Positions 27,376-34,414 of a DNA stretch of 64,000 nucleotides are shown piece after piece (positions within the stretch are counted from its first letter, which is position 1; each line of letters starts with the position of its first letter). A model generated the notes under the pieces. It saw only the letters and a program-made list of their open reading frames with translations, did no database searches and was not told where the DNA came from. The DNA comes from Colwellia psychrerythraea. Its GTDB lineage: Bacteria > Pseudomonadota > Gammaproteobacteria > Enterobacterales > Alteromonadaceae. A program made the position numbers and the translations under genes. The stretch is taken from assembly GCF_000764225.1 (NCBI RefSeq), contig NZ_JQED01000005.1:186001-250000 (forward strand), read 5' to 3'.

Positions 27376-27430
27376 AATAAACTAACTCTTTTTCAAAACA
27401 GGTACTGCCTGTCAGTGTAGTTAGTTTATT
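27376..27430 (+). promoter_or_regulatory. Nested inverted repeats just before puuR
   Basis: An outer perfect 12-bp repeat, AATAAACTAACT (27376-27387) with 27419-27430, encloses an inner palindrome, ACAGG (27398-27402) with CCTGT (27408-27412). The right outer arm ends 10 bases before the puuR start codon and covers the ribosome-binding region. It could be an autoregulatory operator, a structured leader that hides the ribosome site, or a weak puuD terminator. Confidence 0.5.
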
Positions 27431-27440
27431 AAGGGTAATT

Positions 27441-27983
27441 ATGGACGTAGGCAAAAGATTAAAAGAAGTTAGAGAGATGTATGGGCTTTCACAACGTGAA
27501 TTAGCAAAACGCGTTGGTTTAACAAATAGCACGATTTCAATGATAGAAAGAGATGCTGTAAGCCCATCAATAAGCTCTTTAAAGAAAATTTTAGAAGGTG
27601 TTTCCTTAACGGTTACTGAGTTTTTCACCTTAGAAATTCCAACTGAATCTCAAGTAGTCTTTAAAAAAGACACTTTAGTTGATGTTGGCAGTGATGGCGT
27701 CGAACTACAGTTAGTTGGCTCAAACCAACCCGACTCTAAGCTTGCCTTTTTGATTGAACGTTATCAACCCGGTTCAAGTACTGGCAAAGATATGATCACT
27801 CACATCGGTGAGGAAGCAGGTACGGTAATCGAAGGAAGTATTGAGATAACAGTGGCAGGACGTAGTTTTAAACTAACTAAAGGTGATAGTTACAAATTTT
27901 CGACAAATTTACCGCATAAGTTTAAAAACACATCGAAAAAGGTTTGTAAAATTATTAGTGCGCATACGCCACCATCTTTTTAG
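27441..27983 (+). CDS. puuR: PuuR, XRE-cupin repressor of putrescine utilisation
   Basis: Transcription factor of 180 residues. The N-terminal XRE helix-turn-helix (about residues 5-60: VGKRLKEVREMYGLSQRELAKRVGL overall) joins a C-terminal cupin domain (about 105-178, with GEEAGTVIEGSIEITV and GDSYKFSTNLPHKFKN). Length and architecture match E. coli PuuR (185 residues), which represses puu genes and is relieved by putrescine. It lies directly downstream of puuD. The inverted repeats ahead of puuA/puuD and ahead of puuR itself are candidate binding sites. Confidence 0.9.
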   Translation: MDVGKRLKEVREMYGLSQRELAKRVGLTNSTISMIERDAVSPSISSLKKILEGVSLTVTEFFTLEIPTESQVVFKKDTLVDVGSDGVELQLVGSNQPDSKLAFLIERYQPGSSTGKDMITHIGEEAGTVIEGSIEITVAGRSFKLTKGDSYKFSTNLPHKFKNTSKKVCKIISAHTPPSF

Positions 27984-27994
27984 CGTAACTAGGT

Positions 27995-28175
27995 ATACCC
28001 GTTCCACTTGAAGATGCATGATTCAGCTGGAATTAGAAACGCCTTTAGGGAAGGCTTGGCAAATCATACTCTGCGTTACATTTCTTTTTAAGGGAATAAC
28101 CCTTAATAAAAAATGTGCCTTAATTATGAATCGCTCTGACTTGCTGAAACGAGCATCTTCAAGTAGAGCGGGTAT
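27995..28175. repeat. Inverted-repeat element (MITE-like), family B
   Basis: A 181-bp non-coding element. Its ends, 27995-28027 and 28143-28175, are inverted repeats matching at 28 of 33 positions by hand count, beginning ATACCCG and containing ACTTGAAGATGC. A central AT-rich hairpin (about 28077-28120) is shared with the degenerate copy at 14592-14884. It sits between puuR and the TIGR02001 gene. The 70-codon frame inside it follows the repeat and is not a gene. Confidence 0.78.
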
Positions 28176-28304
28176 GGCCTTTAAAGCGAGCTGTTATTTA
28201 TTTTTTAGCACCCATATGGGGGTTAATTAAAAAGCGAAAGTACATTAAATTGTATTTAATTTGATTTAATTTAAAAACCATAAAACCATAAAAAAAGGAA
28301 TAAC

Positions 28305-28970
28305 ATGAATAAAATTAAATTGTTAGCAGCAACACTCGCCCTTACGGCTATAGCTCCACTTGTCTCTGCAGAAGTAAGTGTCACCGGAACATTAACGTCG
28401 GATTATGTGTTCAGGGGTGTTAGTCAAACAGATAGCTCGCCAGCTATTCAGGCTAGTTTAGATTACGAACATGAAAGTGGATTTTTTGCTGGTGTTTGGG
28501 CATCAAATGTTGACTTTGAAGATGATGCCAACGCAGAAATAGATTTCTACGCAGGTTACTTTGGCGAAGTAAATGATACTTTTTCGTATGATGTAATGTA
28601 TAACTACTACACCTATCAGGGTTACAGCTCAGCAGATGACTCTGATTACGGCGAACTTCTTTTTAACGCTTATATTAACGCATTCACGCTAGGTCTTGGC
28701 TATGCATCTGATTATGTAAATACTGGAGATTCAGCACAATATATTTCTGCTGCTTACGATATCGAATTACCTCAAGAGTATGCCTTAACTTTGCAAGCTG
28801 GTTATACCATGGGTGATGCATTTGACGATGCTGAGTATATAGATTACAGCGCAACTGTTGCAAAAACATTTTTTGATTTTGATTTTACTGCTGCCGTAAT
28901 AAATACTGATATTGATGATGCAGACAATGCAGATTTCCGATTTGTTTTAGGTGTTTCTCGCACTTTTTAA
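28305..28970 (+). CDS. TIGR02001-type outer-membrane protein
   Basis: A 221-residue exported protein with a Sec signal peptide (residues 1-22, cleaved after VSA before EVSVTGTLTSDY). The mature part is a beta-rich, aromatic and acidic repeat pattern ending in VLGVSRTF with a terminal phenylalanine, as in outer-membrane beta-barrels. FRGVSQTDSSPAIQASLDY matches the TIGR02001 family of uncharacterised proteobacterial proteins. A GGAATAAC ribosome-binding site precedes the ATG. The family often lies near uptake genes, and here it follows puuR, so a role in outer-membrane passage of polyamines or amines can be proposed but not shown. Confidence 0.82.
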   Translation: MNKIKLLAATLALTAIAPLVSAEVSVTGTLTSDYVFRGVSQTDSSPAIQASLDYEHESGFFAGVWASNVDFEDDANAEIDFYAGYFGEVNDTFSYDVMYNYYTYQGYSSADDSDYGELLFNAYINAFTLGLGYASDYVNTGDSAQYISAAYDIELPQEYALTLQAGYTMGDAFDDAEYIDYSATVAKTFFDFDFTAAVINTDIDDADNADFRFVLGVSRTF

Positions 28971-29313
28971 GCACTTTGTTCACATACAGTGAATTTCTGT
29001 TTGCTTTACATTTAGCCTGTTCATCCAACAGGCTATTTTTTTATTTGTTAATTAAATACCATTCACTTTCAATAATACTAACCTTATTGAAGTACATAAA
29101 ACCTCACCGTTAGGCGATGGGAAAGTCATAATCGTCACAAATTCGAGTATTACTAATTAGCCTGCCTTTTTATTTTTGTTTTTTCGTTTAAAATATAATC
29201 TTGTCATAAGCAAAGCATCACCTTTTTATCATAGTAATCGCCTGATAAATAAACTAAAATAGTACCTTTGGTGCTTTTTTGTTCTGCGCTTAGCTTTAAT
29301 AGCTTTACCGTCT
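28971..29313. other. Gap between the TIGR02001 gene and the propeller-GGDEF gene
   Basis: The first 70 bases hold the TIGR02001 terminator. I see nothing structured in the remaining 270 bases. The promoter of the downstream diguanylate cyclase must be here, but no clear -10/-35 pair stands out. Confidence 0.5.
29014..29042 (+). terminator. Rho-independent terminator of the TIGR02001 gene
   Basis: An 8-bp stem, AGCCTGTT (29014-29021) with AACAGGCT (29027-29034), has a 5-base loop and is followed by A and a seven-T run. Confidence 0.9.
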
Positions 29314-32300
29314 ATGAGATATATTTCATTGTTTTTTAATCGCTTTATGTATTTTATTCTATTTCTTGTTGGCATTTGTATGCCAGCATATAGTAATGAG
29401 CTCTCTTCAGAGCTTATTAATGAGTACTCTGTCGAAATGTTAACTGAAGACGATGGTTTTGTTTCTTCTGAGATATATTCAATTATTCAAGATAACCAAG
29501 GTTTACTTTGGTTTGGCACTGCCGAAAATGGCGTTATGCGTTACGACAGTCGAAAAGTAACCCTCTTTGAATTTGATAGTATGAGTGCAAACGGATTATC
29601 GCATAATGATGCAGGTAATCTCATGCTAGATCGTGATGGGAGGATATGGGTTGGCACTTGGGGGGGCGGTGCGAATCTTTATGAACCAAAAACAGGAACG
29701 TTTCACCATTTTATCCAAGATCCTCTCCGCAGCGATTCTATCTCATCTAATCGCATACAATCCTTATTTCATGATCAAGATAATACTATTTGGCTCGGAT
29801 CTTATGATCATGGCTTAAACCGATACTTAGGTGATAATAGCTTTGAGCATATTGAGAAAAATAATGAGCTAGGCGCTGGTTTATCTCATAATAGAATATG
29901 GGATATTGAAGAGAATGATAAGCAAAGCTTATGGATTGCGACGAGCTTTGGCTTAAACTTATACGATAAAAAGAATAAAACCTTTTCTCATTTTTTTCCT
30001 GATCCAAATAACCCAACTCCAACGGGTGCAAACGAAATTAGAAGTATTTTAAAAACATCAAACAATAAATTATACGTCGGTACACAAAAAGGCCCCTATA
30101 AATTCGATAAACAAAGCGAACGGTTCACACCGTTAAAAAACCTTAATGACGAATACCTAGGTCAAGTCAATTCCATGATTGAGGATCACAAAGGAGACCT
30201 TTGGTTTGTTTCAAGCAAAGGTCTGTTCCGACAATCAAGCTCAAGTCTTCAAATCGAGCAGTTTGAACTTGAGCATAACAACGGCTTAAGAATTATATTC
30301 GAAGATAGCTCTAGAACCATCTGGGTGACTAGTGAGACACACGGTATATATAAAATAGTACCTCATCGTAAATTTAAATCTATTAATAGTTCTTCTCTGA
30401 CAGCGCCTAATGGTATAACCATTGATGCTAATGGTGATTTATTAATTGTCTCTTCTTCATCTGAATTATATAAATGGAAAAATTCATCGCAAAAGCTAGA
30501 GAGATTATCCGCACCAATCTTTAGCAGTAAAAATGGTTATGGGGAAAATAGGTTATTAGAAAAACCTATTATATTGCTTGATGAAAACAATATTTTATGG
30601 ATTGCACAAGATGATGGTTTAGCAAAATTTGATTTGAAATCAAAGAAAATTGATTTAATAAAATATCCGAAATCTGATGCCAGCTTTAACGAATTTAGAG
30701 AGTTGCGCGCGCTTAATACTGATAAAGATGGCAACCTTTGGATTGGGACTTATAAAAATGGTATCTATCGCTATAACCCTTTAACAAAGTCTTTTAATCA
30801 TTTGGATGATTCACTAGGCTTATCTCATCCAGAAGTGTTAGAGATATTTAAAGATAACGAGCAAAACCTTTGGGTTGGCACGGGTGATGGTATCAATCTT
30901 TGGGATGATATTAGCCAAGGATTTATTTCATTTAAAAGTGAGCATAATAAACAAAATAGCTTACTAGGGAAAATAGTTCAGGATATACACCAATCTAGCG
31001 ATGGAAACATTTGGGTAGCTACGCAAAAAGGCCTCAATTTATACCTGCCGGAAACAAATAGCTTTAAACATTTTAGCAAAAAAAATGGTTTACCGACCTC
31101 GTTAATACGTGCAATTGAAGATGATAATAATGGTCACCTATGGCTGACAACAAATAAGGGGATTTCGAAGCTAAACCCAATATCCGGAACTGTGACCAAT
31201 TTTGACAGTTATAATGGATTATTAGGATTAAATTATTATCCAAATAGCTTGGTAAAAGGTGGAAACCAAACGCTTTTCACTAGTAGTCAAAGAGGTATTG
31301 AATTTTTTAATACTTCAGCTATTGAAGCGAATAACAGTGAGTTCAATATTATTTTAACCGGATTCAATACAATGGGGCACTCGGTAAAGCTTGAAACTCC
31401 TTATTCTTATGTAACTGATATTCAGCTTTCTTACCTTGATTACTTTTTTTCATTTGAATTCTCAGTATTAGATTTTATTTCCCCTAATAAAAACCTCTAT
31501 GCTTATAAACTAGAAGGTTATGATGATCATTGGATTGATATTGGTAATCGAAATGTCGCTTCTTTTACTAATTTAGATGGTGGCTCATATAAATTTTTAG
31601 TCAAAGCTACAAACAGCAGTGGTAAATGGGGTGAGAAAATATTATCTATAAACTTATATGTCTCTCCCCCACCTTGGAAAACTTGGTGGGCATATAGTTT
31701 ATATACATTGTTAACGCTACTTATTGTGTTTATTGCTATTTATTTTCGAACACGATTGCAACAGACAGAAATAGCGAGGCAGAAGCAGTTTGTTTTAACA
31801 CTAGAAGAACAGGTAAAAGAAAAAACGGCTTCCTTAAACGCAAAAGCAAGTGACTTGATAGCTGCAAATAAGCAGCTGGAAGTACTCACCTATCAGGATG
31901 GCTTAACGGGGATGTATAATCGCCGATATTTTGATAAGCAACTGACAATAGAGATAAGTAGACATTATCGCCAAAAGCAACCTTTATCTCTCATTCTTTG
32001 CGATATTGATCACTTTAAGTTATTTAATGATTTTTACGGTCATCAACAAGGCGACAATTGCCTGAAACAAGTAGCACAATGTATTTGTACCAACGTAGCA
32101 AGAATGACAGATGCAAATTGTCGTTATGGTGGTGAAGAGTTCGCCATTATCCTTCCCAACACATCTGAGCAACAGTCTACTCTGGTGGCAGAACGTTTAT
32201 GTTCTGCGATAGAGAATATGAAGATTCCTCATGAAAAGTCTAAAACGAGTCACTTTGTCACCTTAACGGTAGGTGTTGTTACTATTGCACCTGAGCAAAA

Positions 32301-32391
32301 AACATCTGTTGATTCTATAGTTGGCGCTGCAGATAAAGCACTATATCTTGGTAAAACAAATGGACGAAATAAAATTATCCGAGCAGATTAG
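29314..32391 (+). CDS. Periplasmic propeller sensor diguanylate cyclase (Reg_prop, Y_Y_Y, GGDEF)
   Basis: A 1025-residue membrane sensor. A signal peptide or anchor occupies about residues 1-27. A long run of propeller repeats follows (about 45-680; recurring LWFGTAENG, IWVGTWGGG, LWIGTYKNG and similar). A Y_Y_Y immunoglobulin-like domain (LYAYKLEGYDDHWIDIG) lies near 730-790, then one transmembrane helix (about 795-815), a coiled coil, and a C-terminal GGDEF domain (about 855-1022). The active-site motif is GGEEF in CRYGGEEFAIILP, and the DGLTGMYNRRYFD and CDIDHFKLFNDFYGH elements are intact, so it should make c-di-GMP. The propeller resembles that of hybrid two-component sensors for carbohydrates. 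The ligand is unknown. Confidence 0.93.
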   Translation: MRYISLFFNRFMYFILFLVGICMPAYSNELSSELINEYSVEMLTEDDGFVSSEIYSIIQDNQGLLWFGTAENGVMRYDSRKVTLFEFDSMSANGLSHNDAGNLMLDRDGRIWVGTWGGGANLYEPKTGTFHHFIQDPLRSDSISSNRIQSLFHDQDNTIWLGSYDHGLNRYLGDNSFEHIEKNNELGAGLSHNRIWDIEENDKQSLWIATSFGLNLYDKKNKTFSHFFPDPNNPTPTGANEIRSILKTSNNKLYVGTQKGPYKFDKQSERFTPLKNLNDEYLGQVNSMIEDHKGDLWFVSSKGLFRQSSSSLQIEQFELEHNNGLRIIFEDSSRTIWVTSETHGIYKIVPHRKFKSINSSSLTAPNGITIDANGDLLIVSSSSELYKWKNSSQKLERLSAPIFSSKNGYGENRLLEKPIILLDENNILWIAQDDGLAKFDLKSKKIDLIKYPKSDASFNEFRELRALNTDKDGNLWIGTYKNGIYRYNPLTKSFNHLDDSLGLSHPEVLEIFKDNEQNLWVGTGDGINLWDDISQGFISFKSEHNKQNSLLGKIVQDIHQSSDGNIWVATQKGLNLYLPETNSFKHFSKKNGLPTSLIRAIEDDNNGHLWLTTNKGISKLNPISGTVTNFDSYNGLLGLNYYPNSLVKGGNQTLFTSSQRGIEFFNTSAIEANNSEFNIILTGFNTMGHSVKLETPYSYVTDIQLSYLDYFFSFEFSVLDFISPNKNLYAYKLEGYDDHWIDIGNRNVASFTNLDGGSYKFLVKATNSSGKWGEKILSINLYVSPPPWKTWWAYSLYTLLTLLIVFIAIYFRTRLQQTEIARQKQFVLTLEEQVKEKTASLNAKASDLIAANKQLEVLTYQDGLTGMYNRRYFDKQLTIEISRHYRQKQPLSLILCDIDHFKLFNDFYGHQQGDNCLKQVAQCICTNVARMTDANCRYGGEEFAIILPNTSEQQSTLVAERLCSAIENMKIPHEKSKTSHFVTLTVGVVTIAPEQKTSVDSIVGAADKALYLGKTNGRNKIIRAD

Positions 32392-32830
32392 CTGATGTGA
32401 CGCTAATCAAGTATTTACTAATGCACTTATTACCCTATAAGCTTTCATTCGCTATTTACCCACCTCCAAAAAATACATAACCTGAACTCGGTTTAAGAGA
32501 TATTTGAGCCATTGAAATATCTACATAAACTATTCCGGTGACTTTCTGGCTTGATAGTTTTTCTTAATTTAAGGCAAATTTCGCGTCAATAGCTGGTCTT
32601 TTGCCAGTAAATTTAACGCAGAAGTTAGGAAAAATATCGGCTAGATAAACATTTGTTAAGCCGAGCTCAGGTTATATAACATTGATCATTAATTTTTATT
32701 CTTAGGCACGATAATTTAAATCTATAGCCCCACAACGGCTTTTCATCCCAATGATACAGACACTTGTCTTTTATAAAATCGCACGCTAGTATTTATTACA
32801 AAAGTGTCATGCTAAGTTATCCTGTGACAT
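32392..32830. other. Gap between two diguanylate cyclase genes
   Basis: This 439-bp gap contains the inverted-repeat element listed separately (32477-32675). The remaining 155 bases ahead of 32831 should hold the promoter and start signals of the next gene, but no ribosome-binding site or ATG is in the right frame. Confidence 0.5.
32477..32675. repeat. Inverted-repeat element, family C
   Basis: A 199-bp non-coding segment. Its ends, ATAACCTGAACTCGGTTTAA (32477-32496) and 32656-32675, are inverted repeats with two mismatches in 20. A smaller stem, CTGG with CCAG, lies near the middle (about 32602-32616). No other copy is in the window, so mobility is unproven. The end sequences differ from families A and B. 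Confidence 0.6.
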
Positions 32831-33916
32831 TTGCTTATTGTACTATTAGGATTATATTCTTTGTATGAAGATCCCCAACTAAACAGTCTTGTTAATGAAG
32901 GTCAACAACAAGCGCATGTTGTGTCTTTATTCGCCTTGGTCGGTATGTCAATTACCGCTATCATGGGACTCATTGGGCTATTCAATAACAATTTTGTCTT
33001 AGCTGCCTGGTTATTTTTTGCTTCTTTTACCTACTTCCTTGGTTATTTTGCTTACCATAAATACAATAATATAAAGTTAAGTTCCGCTATTATTCTCTAT
33101 TCTCTTTATTTATTAATGTTCTACCTTATCTACTCAGGCGGAGTTGAAAATACTGGGCCTTTATGGATATTTATTGTTGCACCTGTTTCAGTTTTTATTC
33201 ACGGTTTAAAGCGCGGACTGATCGATATTGCACTATTTGTAGCCATCATCAGCACCCTGATGTTTATGCCCACAGATATTATTGCTCATGCACCCTACAG
33301 TAGAGAGTTTAAATTACGGTTACTCTATTCTTTTTTAACCGTTACCTTTCTATCGGCTTTGTACGAATATTCACGGGAAAAATCTTATAAACACACACTA
33401 GAATTAAGTAAAAAATACCAACAACTTGCCCATTTCGACCCCTTAACTCAACTGTCCAACCGCCGTGATGCACTCTGTATTTTAAAGCGAGCACAGGCAA
33501 GATTACTACGAAGCAAAGAACCCTTGTCTATCATTATTTGTGATGTCGATCATTTTAAAAAAATTAATGATCTATACGGACACAACGCTGGTGATACTGT
33601 ATTAATAGAACTTGCAAAAATATTTACCCACAGTATAAGAGAACAAGATTGTGTTGCTCGTTGGGGCGGGGAAGAGTTTTTATTTATCTTACCGCAAACA
33701 GTTGCAAAAAATGCGCATGCTTTAGCAATAAAGATTCAGCAAAAACTGCAAGGTCACCTAGTCAATTATCAAGATAAACACATTGAAATAACAGTGAGTA
33801 TGGGCATTGCGCAATTTAAAGACGATCAAAGTATTGATGAATTAATCAATTGTGCAGACAAGTACTTATACCAAGCAAAAAATTCTGGAAGAAATCAAGT
33901 ATATCCAAAACTTTAA
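32831..33916 (+). CDS. Membrane-bound diguanylate cyclase (GGDEF)
   Basis: A protein of about 361 residues with roughly five or six transmembrane helices in the first 185 residues. A cytoplasmic GGDEF domain follows (about 200-360): DPLTQLSNRRDAL, ICDVDHFKKINDLYGHNAGDTVL and the GGEEF motif in RWGGEEFLFILP. It should synthesise c-di-GMP. The start is uncertain. The frame opens after a TGA at 32825-32827, the first usable codon is TTG at 32831 with no ribosome-binding site, and the first ATG in frame is deep inside the membrane domain. Either a TTG start is used or the N-terminus has been lost by mutation. Confidence 0.82.
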   Translation: MLIVLLGLYSLYEDPQLNSLVNEGQQQAHVVSLFALVGMSITAIMGLIGLFNNNFVLAAWLFFASFTYFLGYFAYHKYNNIKLSSAIILYSLYLLMFYLIYSGGVENTGPLWIFIVAPVSVFIHGLKRGLIDIALFVAIISTLMFMPTDIIAHAPYSREFKLRLLYSFLTVTFLSALYEYSREKSYKHTLELSKKYQQLAHFDPLTQLSNRRDALCILKRAQARLLRSKEPLSIIICDVDHFKKINDLYGHNAGDTVLIELAKIFTHSIREQDCVARWGGEEFLFILPQTVAKNAHALAIKIQQKLQGHLVNYQDKHIEITVSMGIAQFKDDQSIDELINCADKYLYQAKNSGRNQVYPKL

Positions 33917-33923
33917 CGGATAA

Positions 33924-34346
33924 TTAAGTAGCCTCCATACATTTTCTTAAGCAAGTAGTCGCATTATTGTTATCAAAGAAAAAGCGATGATTCACGCCGG
34001 AATCTGTGTATGCTTTTTGCAAAGTGCCTCTGTGGTTGAAAGACTTTCTGTATATTGCAAGATAATGGCTACAGCACGCACTTGTACCGTTTTCAAATAA
34101 TTAGTGAAGTAAGTCATTGCTTCAGGTGTAGCGAGAGCTTCATCACGAAGAATGACTAAAGCAGTATAGTTATCGATATTAAGTTTTGCTCTTAATGACG
34201 TTAATTTCTCAAAAATCAGTTCAAAAAACTCAACATTACAAGCTATTAATAGCGGGAATAGATTTGATAGTATCAACTATTGGTTAAGAGTTTGCCAGAA
34301 TCAGTTAGCCATTTATCATGTAATGAAGTCTGACTATAATTTTTCA
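33924..34346 (-). pseudogene. Frameshifted STAS/SpoIIAA-like protein gene
   Basis: Three minus-strand frames join into one plausible protein. The first runs from an ATG at 34346 (MKNYSQTSLHDKWLTDSG). The second covers the body (VEFFELIFEKLTSLRAKLNI to VRAVAIILQYTESLSTTEA). The third is a tail (AYTDSGVNHRFFFDNNNATT) ending at a TAA at 33924-33926. At least two frameshifts, near 34277 and near 34020, separate them. The core (ALVILRDEALATPEAMTYF) resembles small STAS-like bacterial proteins of about 130 residues, an identification I hold loosely. The middle frame alone would need a TTG start at 34276. Confidence 0.55.
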
Positions 34347-34414
34347 TGGCGATAACGCTTAACGGCTTATCTCCATGAAAATGTTAATAACAACACTTAC
34401 TTTATTTATAGTGC

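Noticed and set aside
28018..28230. 70-codon plus-strand frame after puuR
   Set aside because: It lies almost wholly inside the family B inverted-repeat element, and its reading is dictated by the repeat arms. There is no ribosome-binding site.
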